From: Hungatella sp.
GTDB taxonomy: Bacteria; Bacillota; Clostridia; Lachnospirales; Lachnospiraceae
Length of the DNA stretch: 64,000 bases
Reading direction: 5' to 3'
Assembly: GCA_009712635.1 (NCBI GenBank)
Contig: WASS01000002.1
Location: forward strand, 186,001-250,000
The translations under genes and the position numbers were made by a program. Under the pieces are notes generated by a model. It saw nothing but the letters and a program-made list of their open reading frames with translations. It was not told the DNA's origin and did no database searches. Shown in pieces: positions 8,117 to 17,992 of the stretch (positions within the stretch are counted from its first letter, which is position 1; each line of letters begins with the position of its first letter).

Positions 8117-9049
8117 ATGGAAGAAGAGATGAAGACAGATGCCGTTTTAGAGGAGCATGTGGAGACCATGGATGATTACGCTGCAGAGCTGGAGGCATCC
8201 TTTAAACGCGTCAGAGAAGGCGATACAATAACAGGAACCGTAATCCGTGTCACCGAAGACCAGGTCTTTCTGGATTTAAAATATTATGCAGAAGGAATTA
8301 TAAACAAAGAAGATTTAAGCAGTGATCCTGAGTTCAACCCACTTCTGGAAATTCATATGGGAGATGAAATTACCGCAACTGTGATTAAAACCGATGATGG
8401 GGAAGGCAATATTCTCCTTTCCAGAAAGCTTCAGAACGATCAGGCGGCATGGGAGAAGTTAAAGACCATGATGGAAGAACGCACCATCATAAAGGTTAAG
8501 GTTGCAGAGGTTGTAAAAGGCGGAGTTGTGGTTCACCTGGAAGGAATCCGCGGATTTATCCCGGCGTCCAAGCTGGCGGCGGAATATGTGGAAAATCTGG
8601 AAGAATTCAGCGGGAAAACCATTGATGTTACCGTTATTACTGCCGATGAGGAAAACCGCAAGCTGGTTCTGTCTGGAAAAGAACCTGCATTGTTAAAACA
8701 AAAAGAAGAAACCAGCAGGAAAATTGCCAAATGCCAGGCCGGAGCGGTGATGGAAGGAACGGTTGATACCATAAAGGATTACGGTGCATTTATTAATCTG
8801 GAAAATGGTCTTTCCGGTCTTCTTCACATTTCCCAGATCAGCAATCAGAGAATCAAACATCCGGGAGCAGTTTTAAAAGAAGGACAGACTGTGAAGGTTA
8901 AAATTATCTCAACTGCAGATAATAAGATCAGTTTAAGCATGAAAGCGGTGGAAGCTGATGAAGAAGAGGCAGAAGAGATTTTTGATTACAAAGAAGAAGG
9001 AAGTGCCTTTACCGGACTTTCCGGTCTTTTAAAAGGATTAAAATTTTAG
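8117..9049 (+). CDS. S1 RNA-binding domain protein (RpsA-like)
   Basis: 310 residues from the ATG that follows GGAGGA by six bases; an upstream in-frame ATG at 8078 has no ribosome site. Three S1 OB-fold domains are visible: about 40-110 (GDTITGTVIRVTEDQVFLDL), 125-190 (VKVAEVVKGGVVVHLEGIRG) and 205-275 (GAVMEGTVDTIKDYGAFINL). The acidic N-terminus and C-terminus flank them. It resembles a shortened ribosomal protein S1, binding mRNA at the 30S subunit. Firmicute S1 homologues are often dispensable, so the exact role is uncertain. Confidence 0.88.
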   Translation: MEEEMKTDAVLEEHVETMDDYAAELEASFKRVREGDTITGTVIRVTEDQVFLDLKYYAEGIINKEDLSSDPEFNPLLEIHMGDEITATVIKTDDGEGNILLSRKLQNDQAAWEKLKTMMEERTIIKVKVAEVVKGGVVVHLEGIRGFIPASKLAAEYVENLEEFSGKTIDVTVITADEENRKLVLSGKEPALLKQKEETSRKIAKCQAGAVMEGTVDTIKDYGAFINLENGLSGLLHISQISNQRIKHPGAVLKEGQTVKVKIISTADNKISLSMKAVEADEEEAEEIFDYKEEGSAFTGLSGLLKGLKF

Positions 9050-9086
9050 AAACTGGGGAAAAACAATATAAAATATCGGGTTTCTA

Positions 9087-9154
9087 TGGTATACTGTAAA
9101 AGAAGTAGCAGGGGCTGTCTATTGGGCTGCCCCTGTCTCACTGACCCAGACAGG
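9087..9154 (+). promoter_or_regulatory. Extended -10 promoter and leader with two overlapping hairpins before the alarmone synthetase
   Basis: TGG-TATACT (9087-9095) forms an extended -10. The leader holds CAGGGGC/GCCCCTG (9109-9115 with 9129-9135) and CCTGTCT/AGACAGG (9132-9138 with 9148-9154). The two stems share bases 9132-9135, so they cannot both form fully. Neither is followed by a T run. Confidence 0.4.
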
Positions 9155-9179
9155 TTACCAGGGAGAGGGGGAATGTGGA

Positions 9180-9857
9180 ATGAATATTCCCAAATCATTT
9201 GATCAGGTTGACCAGTGGAAATCCGTCATATTTTTGTATGACTCAGCATTAAGGGAAATTAATACAAAAATAGAGATACTCAATAATGAGTTTGTGCATA
9301 TCTATAATTACAACCCCATTGAGCACATCAAGTCAAGGCTTAAGACACCGGACAGTATTGTTAAAAAATTAAAACGGTACGGATACGATGTGACCATCGA
9401 TAATATGGTGGAAAAGTTAAACGATATTGCAGGAATACGGATTATCTGCTCGTTTACTTCAGATATTTATCAGATTGCGGAGATGATAACAAAGCAAAGT
9501 GATGTAACAGTCCTTTATGTAAAGGATTATATTGAGAATCCAAAACCCAATGGATATAAGAGCTATCACATGGTAGTGACCATTCCCATCTATCTCACCG
9601 ATGGGCCGGTTGACACCAAAGTGGAGGTTCAGATCAGAACGGTTGCCATGGATTTCTGGGCAAGTCTGGAGCATAAGATTTACTACAAGTTTGAAGGCAA
9701 CGCGCCGGCATATCTGCAGCAGGAGTTAAAAGCATGTGCAGATGTGGTGAATATGCTTGATAAGAAGATGTTTTCTTTGAATCAGGCCATTCTGGAATTG
9801 AGTGAAGCACAAAAGCCCATACCGGACGGCGGGGACAGCAAAGCAGAGGAAGAATGA
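9180..9857 (+). CDS. relQ: Small alarmone (ppGpp) synthetase, RelQ/YjbM type
   Basis: 225 residues with only the RelA/SpoT synthetase domain: LKTPDSIVKKLKRYG (substrate loop), NDIAGIRIICSF (metal and ATP site), KDYIENPKPNGYKSYH (G-loop) and EVQIRTVAMDFWASLEHK. There is no HD hydrolase, TGS or ACT domain, so it is a monofunctional synthetase making (p)ppGpp or pGpp from ATP and GDP/GTP/GMP. The Firmicute RelQ group forms tetramers. Preceded by a ~90-base leader with competing hairpins and followed by a terminator, so it is probably a single-gene unit. Confidence 0.88.
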   Translation: MNIPKSFDQVDQWKSVIFLYDSALREINTKIEILNNEFVHIYNYNPIEHIKSRLKTPDSIVKKLKRYGYDVTIDNMVEKLNDIAGIRIICSFTSDIYQIAEMITKQSDVTVLYVKDYIENPKPNGYKSYHMVVTIPIYLTDGPVDTKVEVQIRTVAMDFWASLEHKIYYKFEGNAPAYLQQELKACADVVNMLDKKMFSLNQAILELSEAQKPIPDGGDSKAEEE

Positions 9858-9869
9858 TGAAAAAAGGGT

Positions 9870-9907
9870 ACAGCCTTGACGATTCCGCTCGCTTAAGGCT
9901 GTTTTTT
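9870..9907 (+). terminator. Terminator after the alarmone synthetase
   Basis: ACAGCCTT (9870-9877) pairs with AAGGCTGT (9895-9902), then a T run. Confidence 0.75.
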
Positions 9908-9932
9908 AACTTCATAAAAAGAAGGTTGTTCT

Positions 9933-11732
9933 ATGGGCACATTAACAAAAGATACATTTAAGATTCTCAAATATAATCAGAGGAATGGTTTTATCTTCAC
10001 GCTGCTGTTTCGTCTGATCACAACTCCTCTGTATCTGCTTGCTCTGAATGCAGGTCTGAAGTTTGCGCTTAAAATGGCAGATTACAGCTATTTAACTGTG
10101 TCAAACATTGGTTTATTTCTGATAAAGCCATGGACAGCAGTGACCATTGCAGCTCTTATGATTCTTGGAATCATAGTGCTGCTTTTGGAAGCGGGCTGTC
10201 TGATTACATTGTATCAGGGGGCTTTTTATTTCAGAAAGCTGAATTTGTGGCAGATTCTGGCAGGAGGCTTATCAAAACTTCTGGATGAGATGCGCCGGAA
10301 AAACTGGCAGCTGGGACTTCTGGTTCTGGCAGATTACTTTATTACCAATGTGTATCTGATTTACCGGGTATTTACCCATGTAAAACCCATTAATTTCGTT
10401 ACTACTGAGATTTTAAGACAGCCATTGGGCCGTATGGTTCTGGCAGCAGTGATCCTGATGGTTTTACTGATTGTGCTTCCGGGTCTATATACGTTTCATG
10501 CCTGCATGGTGGAACAAAAACGGTTTCGGGACGGTTATTTAAAAAGCTGGTGGCTTTTGAGACGGAGAATATTTGAGGTTCTTCCTCTGATGTTCTGTTA
10601 CTACGGGCTTGCCATTCTTGCACTCTGGATTCTTTACGGATTCTGTGTGCTGATTACTGCCATTGCAGTCACCTTATTTACAGATAACCGTCTGGCACTT
10701 GCCGTGCTGCCGGCAGCCTGTGACTGGATCGAGCTGGCGCTTATATTTATTTCCAGTATGCTTCTGGCTGTGGGCAAATACGGGGCAGTCAGTGTTCAGT
10801 ATTTCCGCTTTAACAGCAGAATTACGAGAAAAGCTGCAGCCATCGGGTATGAGGGCAAGCCTTTTGGAAACCGGAAGACAGCAGGCATCATCATGGCTGC
10901 AGCATCGGCGCTTTGCCTGATGTCCCTCTTTTATGTATTGAGAAACGGTTCGGTTATTACCGGAGATATGCTGAGTGAGATACAGATTACGGCTCACCGC
11001 GGCAGTTCCAATGAAGCACCGGAGAATACCATGGCAGCCCTTCATAAGGCAGTGAATGATCTGGCTGATTACGCAGAGATAGATGTCCAGGAGACACGGG
11101 ACGGAATCGTGGTGCTGGGGCATGATTATACGCTAAACCGGGTAGCAGGTGTGAACCGAAGCATAGGCTCTTATGATTATGACGATCTGATGAAACTGGA
11201 TGTAGGTTCCTGGTTTTCCGATGAATATAAAGAGGAACGTATCCCAACTTTAAAAGAAGTCATGGAATACTGCAAAGGGAAGATCAATTTAAATATTGAG
11301 GTTAAAAACATGGGGGAGGACAGTAACCTGCCCGATAAAGTGATGCAGCTGATTGAAGAATATCAGATGGAAGAGCAGTGCGTGGTCACATCTACCCGGT
11401 TCTCCTATCTGGTCAGAATCAAAAAGGCGGATCCCCAGATCCGGACCGGATATATTATTTCTGCGGCGTACGGGGATTTTTATTCCAGTGATTCCATCGA
11501 TTTTATCAGCCTTCGTTCCAGCTTTATCAATGAACGGCTGGTGGAGGCTGCCCATGAAAAAGGTAAGGCAGTTCATGCATGGACCGTTAACGGAAAAAGT
11601 GAGATGGAACGCATGAAGATGCTGGGAGTGGATAACATTATTACAGATTACCCGATTCTTGCGCGTGAGATCATTTACCGGGAAGCTGCTACTGAAAGTC
11701 TGCTGGAATATCTGCAGCTGGTATTAAAATAG
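9933..11732 (+). CDS. Glycerophosphodiester phosphodiesterase with N-terminal membrane domain
   Basis: 599 residues. The first ~340 hold about eight hydrophobic helices. The C-terminal GDPD TIM barrel begins with [15 protein letters not shown] (catalytic H355), then [10 protein letters not shown] with metal-binding acids and [10 protein letters not shown] with the second catalytic histidine. Such proteins cleave glycerophosphodiesters from lipid headgroups or teichoic acid into glycerol-3-phosphate and alcohol. The membrane part likely positions the enzyme; the side on which it acts is not clear from sequence. Dtd follows after 14 bp, implying co-transcription. Confidence 0.9.
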   Translation: MGTLTKDTFKILKYNQRNGFIFTLLFRLITTPLYLLALNAGLKFALKMADYSYLTVSNIGLFLIKPWTAVTIAALMILGIIVLLLEAGCLITLYQGAFYFRKLNLWQILAGGLSKLLDEMRRKNWQLGLLVLADYFITNVYLIYRVFTHVKPINFVTTEILRQPLGRMVLAAVILMVLLIVLPGLYTFHACMVEQKRFRDGYLKSWWLLRRRIFEVLPLMFCYYGLAILALWILYGFCVLITAIAVTLFTDNRLALAVLPAACDWIELALIFISSMLLAVGKYGAVSVQYFRFNSRITRKAAAIGYEGKPFGNRKTAGIIMAAASALCLMSLFYVLRNGSVITGDMLSEIQITAHRGSSNEAPENTMAALHKAVNDLADYAEIDVQETRDGIVVLGHDYTLNRVAGVNRSIGSYDYDDLMKLDVGSWFSDEYKEERIPTLKEVMEYCKGKINLNIEVKNMGEDSNLPDKVMQLIEEYQMEEQCVVTSTRFSYLVRIKKADPQIRTGYIISAAYGDFYSSDSIDFISLRSSFINERLVEAAHEKGKAVHAWTVNGKSEMERMKMLGVDNIITDYPILAREIIYREAATESLLEYLQLVLK

Positions 11733-11746
11733 ACAGGAGAGCACAT

Positions 11747-12211
11747 ATGAGGATTGTTTTACAGCGGGTCGCCCATGCTGCAGTTACTGTAGAAGGACAG
11801 GAGACCGGCTCAATAGGGAAAGGCTTTCTTCTTCTGTTAGGAGTTTCGGATACCGATACAGAAGAGATTGCAGATAAGATGGTGGACAAAATATGCAAAC
11901 TCAGAGTTTTCGCCGATGAAAACGGGAAGACGAATCTATCCTTATCCCAGGTGGATGGAGAGATTCTGGTAGTGAGTCAGTTTACTCTTTACGCAGACTG
12001 CAAAAAAGGAAACCGGCCCAGCTTTGATAAAGCAGGCTCTCCCCAGCTGGCGAACCATCTTTATGAATACACAGCTTCCCGTTTTACCAACTTGGTAAGA
12101 AGGGTGCAAACCGGCAGCTTCGGAGCAGATATGAAGGTAACATTATTAAACGACGGACCGTTTACGCTGGTATTAGACAGTGAGACTATTTGTCCGTCAA
12201 TGACTAATTAA
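11747..12211 (+). CDS. dtd: D-aminoacyl-tRNA deacylase
   Basis: 154 residues, full length. It shows the family signatures: [17 protein letters not shown] at the start, the [17 protein letters not shown] active-site segment (about 77-94) and the cis-Gly-Pro motif in the C-terminal [11 protein letters not shown]. Dtd homodimers hydrolyse D-amino acids, and also glycine, mischarged on tRNA. In many Firmicutes dtd sits next to relA; here an alarmone synthetase and a GDPD precede it. The start follows AGGAGAGCACAT. Confidence 0.95.
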   Translation: MRIVLQRVAHAAVTVEGQETGSIGKGFLLLLGVSDTDTEEIADKMVDKICKLRVFADENGKTNLSLSQVDGEILVVSQFTLYADCKKGNRPSFDKAGSPQLANHLYEYTASRFTNLVRRVQTGSFGADMKVTLLNDGPFTLVLDSETICPSMTN

Positions 12212-12249
12212 CAGGGCTTAGCCCTAATAACAACGGAGGATTATTTACC

Positions 12250-13644
12250 ATGGATAAAACTATTGGACAAAAGCTTCAGGATGAATTAACATTTAAATTT
12301 CCCCATATTGGAAAAGAAGCGCCGGAACAGACAGAAGAGGCAGAGATGTTTTGCCAGGGATATAAAAGATTCCTTGATAACGGTAAGACAGAGCGTGAGT
12401 GTGTAAGAGAAGCCGTTGCCATGCTGGAGATGCAGGGCTATGTACCTTTCGACTCAACAAAGAGCTACCGCCCGGGAGACAAGGTATACCAGGTGAACAG
12501 AGGAAAGGCAATTCTTGCGACCACCTTCGGAACACAGGGGCTTGAGAAAGGAATCCGTATTAACGGTGCTCATATTGATTCCCCCAGACTTGATTTAAAA
12601 CCCAATCCTGTTTATGAGAAAAACGATCTCGCCTACTTTAAAACTCACTATTACGGCGGAATCCGCAAATACCAGTGGGCCACTACTCCATTATCCATGC
12701 ATGGTGTGATTATTAAGAAAAGCGGAGAAATCATCGAAGTCAACATCGGTGAAAAAGAAGGAGATCCTGTATTTTGCATCACAGATTTACTTCCCCATCT
12801 GGCAGCGGAACAGAATGAGAGAAAGTTAAGAGACGGACTGAAGGGAGAAGAACTGAATGTAGTAATCGGATCCCTGCCTTTTAATGACGATGCTGAAATT
12901 AAGGAACCGGTAAAACTGATGGCCCTCAAGCTTTTAAACGACCGCTTTGGTATTACGGAGGCAGATTTCTTACGGGCTGAGATTGAGATGGTACCGGCAC
13001 AGAAAGCCAGCGATGTAGGTCTGGACCGAAGCATCATCGGTGCATATGGACAGGATGACAGGGTATGTGCTTATACAGCTCTTATGGCGGAAATCGATGC
13101 TGTGAAGCCGGAATACACCACACTTACCATTCTGGCTGACAAAGAAGAGGTGGGTTCTGACGGAAATACCGGATTAAACTCCCATTTCGTTCTTCATTTT
13201 ATTGAGGATCTGGCTGAAGTGGCTCATGCAAATGTCAGAACGGTTCTGCGCAATTCCATGTGTTTATCTTCTGACGTGAATGCAGCTTATGATCCTACCT
13301 TTGCTTCTGTTTATGAAGAGCGCAATGCCTGCTATTTAAATAAAGGCTGTGTTCTGACAAAGTACACCGGTGTCAGGGGAAAAGCAGGATCCAATGATGC
13401 CAGCGCAGAGCTTATGGCTAAGGTGATTGCCATGATGGAGAAGGAAGGCGTTTACTGGCAGATCGGTGAACTGGGAGCAGTTGACCAGGGCGGCGGCGGC
13501 ACAATAGCCAAGTATGTAGCTGCCATGGATGTTGATGTAGTGGATTTAGGAGTACCCATCCTTTCCATGCATTCCCCATTCGAGCTTTCTTCCAAACTGG
13601 ATGTTTATAATACATATAAGGCGTTCAAGGCATTTTACAAATAA
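12250..13644 (+). CDS. M18 family aminopeptidase (aminopeptidase I, zinc)
   Basis: 464 residues, as expected for M18. Metal and catalytic motifs are visible: INGAHIDSPRLDL near 97-109, GQDDRVCAYTAL near 267, and ADKEEVGSDGNTG with the catalytic glutamates near 297. The C-terminal LGVPILSMHSPFEL supplies the last histidine. These dodecameric cytoplasmic enzymes remove N-terminal amino acids, usually acidic or hydrophobic. The start has CGGAGGA upstream. No obvious terminator follows, and the next gene has its own leader. Confidence 0.92.
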   Translation: MDKTIGQKLQDELTFKFPHIGKEAPEQTEEAEMFCQGYKRFLDNGKTERECVREAVAMLEMQGYVPFDSTKSYRPGDKVYQVNRGKAILATTFGTQGLEKGIRINGAHIDSPRLDLKPNPVYEKNDLAYFKTHYYGGIRKYQWATTPLSMHGVIIKKSGEIIEVNIGEKEGDPVFCITDLLPHLAAEQNERKLRDGLKGEELNVVIGSLPFNDDAEIKEPVKLMALKLLNDRFGITEADFLRAEIEMVPAQKASDVGLDRSIIGAYGQDDRVCAYTALMAEIDAVKPEYTTLTILADKEEVGSDGNTGLNSHFVLHFIEDLAEVAHANVRTVLRNSMCLSSDVNAAYDPTFASVYEERNACYLNKGCVLTKYTGVRGKAGSNDASAELMAKVIAMMEKEGVYWQIGELGAVDQGGGGTIAKYVAAMDVDVVDLGVPILSMHSPFELSSKLDVYNTYKAFKAFYK

Positions 13645-13769
13645 TAACGGAATATTGAAATTTTTGTTAATTTCCGGAAAGTGCTTTTTTTACTGTGCCT
13701 GATATGGTATAACTGACATGAAGCGGTACGAATATGTTATATAATTTTAGAAGGAAAAAGGATTTTATT

Positions 13770-14876
13770 ATGAGAAAATTTTTAAATGTATGTATGTGCG
13801 GTCTTGTTGCCGCCGCAATTATGACCGGCTGCTCTAAAAAACCGGCAGCTGAGACGACGACAGCAGCAACCGAAACAACAGAAGCTACCGAATCCTCTGC
13901 ACAGGAAACTGTTCCCTCTGTAGATTTATCAAAAGTGGATAACGGAACCATTACACTGGGAAATTACAAAGGCATAGAAGTTAAAAGAGACACAGTAGAA
14001 GTGACTGATGAAGAAGTACAGCAGGCAATCCAGAGTGATCTGGCAGCTCATGAGAAAGACGTTGATGTAGATCGTCCTGTACAGTCCGGTGATGTTGTAA
14101 ACATCGATTTTGTTGGAAAGAAAGATGGTACTGCATTTGACGGCGGCACTGCTCAGGGCTTTGATTTAACCATTGGAGCCAATCAGTTTATTCCTGGATT
14201 TGAAGAGGGTATCATCGGCGCTAAAAAGGGAGACAAGCTCTCTTTAGACCTTACTTTCCCTCAGGATTATAATAACAAGGATCTGGCAGGGAAACCAGTT
14301 GTATTCGAAGTAACCGTCAATACAATTAAAGAAAAGCAGACCCCTGAATTAAACGATGCATTTGTTCAGGAGAATACAAATTTTAAAACAGTTGATGAAT
14401 ATAAGGAAGATAAGAAAACTACTCTTCTCCAGAATAAGAATGATCAGGCTGATCAGACTGTAAAAAGCAATATTTACGATGCAGTTTTAGCAAACTCCAC
14501 AGTTGAAGCTAATCAGGAAGCCATTGATGCCAATGTTGAGAACGTAGTGGCAAGATATACCAATCAGGCTGCAGCCTATGGTATGGATTTTGCATCCTTT
14601 ATTACAGCTTTTACCGGAATGAAGGAAGAAGACTTCAGAAACACAGTGAAAACTCAGGCTGAGGGAATTGTAAAACAGAGACTGGTATTAAATGCCATTG
14701 CTGAAAAAGAGGGAATCACAGTGAGTGATGATGACCGCACGGATGTAGCACAGAAGATGGGCTACGAAAGCGTAGACAGCATGATCCAGGCAGCAGGACA
14801 GTATGAAGTAGATGATTATATCATCAGCAATAAAGTACTGGATTTCTTAAAAGAAAACGCTAAGATTACGCAATAA
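13770..14876 (+). CDS. Trigger-factor-like FKBP peptidyl-prolyl isomerase lipoprotein
   Basis: 368 residues from the ATG behind AAGGAAAAAGG; an upstream in-frame ATG lacks a site. A lipoprotein signal peptide ends in the lipobox MTGC (Cys ~22), followed by a Thr/Glu/Ser-rich linker. The FKBP core reads GDVVNIDFVGKKDGTAFDGG and IPGFEEGIIGAKKGDKLSL; the remaining ~200 residues are helical and resemble the C-terminal chaperone arms of trigger factor, without the N-terminal ribosome-binding domain. It probably folds exported proteins on the outer face of the membrane, taking the role PrsA has in Bacillus. Function is inferred from domain order. Confidence 0.85.
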   Translation: MRKFLNVCMCGLVAAAIMTGCSKKPAAETTTAATETTEATESSAQETVPSVDLSKVDNGTITLGNYKGIEVKRDTVEVTDEEVQQAIQSDLAAHEKDVDVDRPVQSGDVVNIDFVGKKDGTAFDGGTAQGFDLTIGANQFIPGFEEGIIGAKKGDKLSLDLTFPQDYNNKDLAGKPVVFEVTVNTIKEKQTPELNDAFVQENTNFKTVDEYKEDKKTTLLQNKNDQADQTVKSNIYDAVLANSTVEANQEAIDANVENVVARYTNQAAAYGMDFASFITAFTGMKEEDFRNTVKTQAEGIVKQRLVLNAIAEKEGITVSDDDRTDVAQKMGYESVDSMIQAAGQYEVDDYIISNKVLDFLKENAKITQ

Positions 14877-14901
14877 ATCACATACCATAGGGGGAACCTT
14901 T

Positions 14902-15486
14902 ATGCAGCTTTTAAAGGATAGAATACGGAAGGACGGAAAGATTAAGTCCGGTGACGTACTGAAAGTAGACAGCTTTTTAAATCACCAGATGGATATTAAG
15001 CTGTTCGTGGAGATCGGAAAAGAATTTAAGAGACGATTTGCAGATGAAGAAGTTAACAAAATCCTGACCATTGAGGCCTCCGGTATCGGTATCGCCTGTA
15101 TTGTAGCTCAGTATTTTGATGTTCCAGTCGTATTTGCCAAGAAATCCAAGACGAAGAATATCGCCGGAGATGTTTATACCACTCAGGTAGAATCCTTCAC
15201 TCATGGAAGAACCTATGATGTAATGGTATCCAGAGAGTTCATAGGTGCAGGCGACAAGGTTCTGCTCATTGATGATTTCTTAGCCAACGGCAAAGCTCTG
15301 GAGGGACTTGCAGCGATTGTAAAAGACTCCGGTGCTGAGCTGGTAGGCGCTGGTATTGTCATTGAGAAGGGATTTCAGCCCGGCGGAGACCACCTTCGTT
15401 CAGAAGGAATCCGGGTAGAATCTCTTGCGATAGTAGAAAGTATGGATGAAGCCACCGGTACCATCTGTTTTCGAGGTGACCGATGA
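14902..15486 (+). CDS. xpt: Xanthine phosphoribosyltransferase
   Basis: 194 residues. Begins MQLLKDRIRKDGKIKSGDVL, typical for Xpt, and has the PRPP-binding loop LLIDDFLANGKAL (121-133) and the KKSKTKN flexible loop. It converts xanthine and PRPP to XMP in purine salvage. The 25-base gap to the upstream gene leaves no room for the guanine riboswitch found before xpt in Bacillus. The stop overlaps the next ATG by four bases, so the HAD gene is translationally coupled. Confidence 0.93.
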   Translation: MQLLKDRIRKDGKIKSGDVLKVDSFLNHQMDIKLFVEIGKEFKRRFADEEVNKILTIEASGIGIACIVAQYFDVPVVFAKKSKTKNIAGDVYTTQVESFTHGRTYDVMVSREFIGAGDKVLLIDDFLANGKALEGLAAIVKDSGAELVGAGIVIEKGFQPGGDHLRSEGIRVESLAIVESMDEATGTICFRGDR

Positions 15487-16280
15487 CAGGAAAGAGAAAA
15501 GCCCTGTTTTTTGATATTGACGGTACTCTGTTTTCGGAAATTAACCGGAATGTGCCGGAAAGCGCAAAGCAGGCCATTGAGCGGGCGAGAGAGGCAGGGC
15601 ATCTGGTATTTATTAATTCCGGACGCACCTACTGCCTCACCGAGCCCATTCGGTCTCTCCTGGAGGTAGACGGCTATTGCTGTGGCTGCGGGACACGGAT
15701 TGTGGCGGGAAAAGATGTGATTTATTCCGCCTCAATTCCTCATGAAACGGGCATTAAAATTAAGAAAATGATTATCAAATACGGTCTTGACGGGATCTTA
15801 GAGGGAACAGAAAGCTGCTATTTTAATAAAGAGGAATCACGGATTGAAAAGGTCAGAATCATGAAGGAGAATGTAGCTTCCGAGGGAAACTGTTCTCCGC
15901 TGGGCTGGGATGAAGACTGTTATGACTTTGATAAATTCTGCGTTATGGAAGATGAACAAAGTGATATGAAGGGCTTTGCCAGAGAACTGGGACTGGATTT
16001 TGATATTATTAACCGGGGCGGCGGATTTTACGAATGTGTTCCGGCAGGACACTCCAAGGCGACTGCCATTGAGGAAGTAATCAGGCATTACGGAGTGGAT
16101 CTTTCCGATACATACGTATTCGGTGACAGCACCAATGATTTATCCATGTTTGAATATGCAAAGAACTGTATCTTAATGGGACACCACAGCGTGGAGCTGG
16201 AGCCTTATGCCACCTTCTATACAAAGAATGTGGAAGATGACGGAGTGGCTTATGCCATGAAGAAGCTTGGGCTTGTCTAA
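15483..16280 (+). CDS. HAD superfamily (Cof-type, IIB) phosphatase
   Basis: 265 residues. Motif I FFDIDGTLF (nucleophile Asp ~10), motif II INSGRTY, motif III lysine around HSKATAIEEV and motif IV FGDSTNDLSMF are all present, with a C2B cap between. Cof-type enzymes dephosphorylate sugar phosphates, nucleotides or flavin precursors. Coupling to xpt by an ATGA overlap suggests a nucleotide-related substrate, which is inference only. A terminator follows directly. Confidence 0.9.
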   Translation: MTGKRKALFFDIDGTLFSEINRNVPESAKQAIERAREAGHLVFINSGRTYCLTEPIRSLLEVDGYCCGCGTRIVAGKDVIYSASIPHETGIKIKKMIIKYGLDGILEGTESCYFNKEESRIEKVRIMKENVASEGNCSPLGWDEDCYDFDKFCVMEDEQSDMKGFARELGLDFDIINRGGGFYECVPAGHSKATAIEEVIRHYGVDLSDTYVFGDSTNDLSMFEYAKNCILMGHHSVELEPYATFYTKNVEDDGVAYAMKKLGLV

Positions 16281-16289
16281 GCCAACATT

Positions 16290-16328
16290 AAAAAAACATG
16301 GGATTGAATTACGATCCCATGTTTTTTT
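16290..16328. terminator. Bidirectional terminator
   Basis: A short hairpin with ACATGGGAT and ATCCCATGT arms, A run before and T run after, between convergent genes. Confidence 0.9.
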
Positions 16329-16336
16329 GCTGTTTA

Positions 16337-17743
16337 TTATAATTTACTTAAAATACTTCTGGCAACGCTGATACCATTGGCAGAGGCCTGCTGAAGTCCC
16401 CGTGTTACGGAAGCACCATCACCGATGGCACGCAGTCCCAGCACGCTGGTTTCGAAATCACTGTTAACAACCACTTTATTGGAATAGAATTTAACTTCTA
16501 CACCATAAAGAAGCGTCTCGTCGCTTGCGATACCAGGTGTAACCTTATCAAGGGCAAGCAGCATTTCCTTAATATCAACCATAATTCTGTGAGGGAATAC
16601 CAGGGATAAATCGCCTGGAACGGCATCCTTTAAGGTTGGAATAATATTGTTGCGGCATAAGCGCTCTTCTGTGGTACGTCTACCTCTCTGGAAATCTCCA
16701 AAGGTCTGTACCAGAATCCTGCCGTCACACAGCATGTTGCTTAACTGTGAAATATGTTTCCCGTATTCAATGGGTGTTTTAAATGGCTTGGTAAAGTTTT
16801 TGGATACCAGAATTGCAAAATTGGTGTTATTGGTTTTGTATTCCTGGGACTTGTATGCGTGTCCATTGACAACTGCCAGCCCGTTCTCGTAATATTCTGT
16901 GGCTACCTCTCCGGAAGGATTGGTACAGAAAGTACGTACCTTATCATCAAAGGTTGGTGTATAATAAACAAGTTTTGCTTCATAGAGATTCTTATTTAAA
17001 AATTCCATTACTTCATCTCTGACTTCAACACGAACTCCGATATCAACAGTTCCCACCTTTGTCTCAATTCCATGATTTCCGCAGATATGGCTGAACCAGT
17101 CTGATCCCTCGCGGCCAATGGCAGAAACGATCTCAGGGGCTTCATAGATCTCATCCTTATCTGTGATAATTCCCTTAGCCTGATTATCCTCGATAATGAT
17201 GTCCTTTACCATGGTATTAAATTCCATCTCCACACCCTGTTCCAGTAAATGTTCCTGAAGACGGGTGTAGATTTTATAGCCTTCCTCCGTACCAAGATGG
17301 CGGATGGGGCATTCAATTAGTTTTAAATTGGCGTTTATGGCTTTGCGGCGGATCTCCTGGATCTCCTTTTGCTTATCAACACCATATACATTGGTATCTG
17401 CGCCGAATTTTAAATAAATATTATCAGATTCTTTTAACAGTTCCACGGTTTTATCATATCCCAGTATTTCGGGCAGATTACCTCCTACGTCAGGAGATAA
17501 GGATAATTTACCGTCTGAAAATGCTCCTGCACCTGCAAAGCCAGTGGTGATGGAGCATGGTTTGCAGCCTACACATACTTTGGTTGTACGTTTGGGGCAG
17601 GTACGTTTTTCAATCGGACGGCCCTTTTCAATCATCAGGATCTTTAACTCCGGTTTTTTATCGATCAGTTCATAAGCGCAGAAAATGCCGGAAGGGCCTG
17701 CACCGATGATGATCACATCGTAATTTTTTGAAGCTTCCTTCAT
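16337..17743 (-). CDS. FAD-dependent oxidoreductase with N-terminal cysteine cluster
   Basis: 468 residues from the ATG placed eight bases after AAGGAG; a GTG three codons upstream overlaps that site. The dinucleotide-binding VIIIGAGPSGIF motif is near residue 10. A cysteine-rich loop, KRTCPKRTTKVCVGCKPCS (about 47-65), precedes TGFAGAGAFSDGKLSL. Related proteins are annotated as NAD(FAD)-utilising dehydrogenases, with a fold close to electron-transfer or tRNA-modifying flavoproteins; the reaction is unknown. The CxxC-rich loop could bind an iron-sulfur cluster or form redox disulfides. Transcribed alone and convergent with xpt-HAD. Confidence 0.8.
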   Translation of the reverse strand: MKEASKNYDVIIIGAGPSGIFCAYELIDKKPELKILMIEKGRPIEKRTCPKRTTKVCVGCKPCSITTGFAGAGAFSDGKLSLSPDVGGNLPEILGYDKTVELLKESDNIYLKFGADTNVYGVDKQKEIQEIRRKAINANLKLIECPIRHLGTEEGYKIYTRLQEHLLEQGVEMEFNTMVKDIIIEDNQAKGIITDKDEIYEAPEIVSAIGREGSDWFSHICGNHGIETKVGTVDIGVRVEVRDEVMEFLNKNLYEAKLVYYTPTFDDKVRTFCTNPSGEVATEYYENGLAVVNGHAYKSQEYKTNNTNFAILVSKNFTKPFKTPIEYGKHISQLSNMLCDGRILVQTFGDFQRGRRTTEERLCRNNIIPTLKDAVPGDLSLVFPHRIMVDIKEMLLALDKVTPGIASDETLLYGVEVKFYSNKVVVNSDFETSVLGLRAIGDGASVTRGLQQASANGISVARSILSKL

Positions 17744-17804
17744 GAACATCACTCCTTTTTCCTTCTAACCCTTATAGTCAACTATTGAGGTAGTTGGTAG
17801 AAAC

Positions 17805-17822
17805 GTTCAACCAATTTTGAAC
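17805..17822. promoter_or_regulatory. Palindrome in the divergent intergenic region
   Basis: GTTCAA and TTGAAC (6-bp arms, 6-bp spacer) lie between the FAD oxidoreductase and the PrpR-type regulator, a possible operator. No other evidence. Confidence 0.3.
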
Positions 17823-17992
17823 TTATATAAGCGCAACGGTTTTATTTTAACATAATGGTAGGAGGTATGACAAGGGACATGAGTATAAAATTTTAATAAC
17901 GGGAAAGTCTGTTAATTTATTTGTTTACGCCTGCAGAGCATGGTATGATACTTATGATATTCTGGGGGGAACAACACAGGAGAGGAGACAAA

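Noticed and set aside
14877-14901. Guanine riboswitch before xpt
   Set aside because: Only 25 bases separate xpt from the preceding gene; there is no room for the aptamer.
17860-17900. Short leader peptide before the PrpR-type regulator
   Set aside because: The TAGGAGG directly abuts the ATG and the product would be under ten residues; no attenuator follows.
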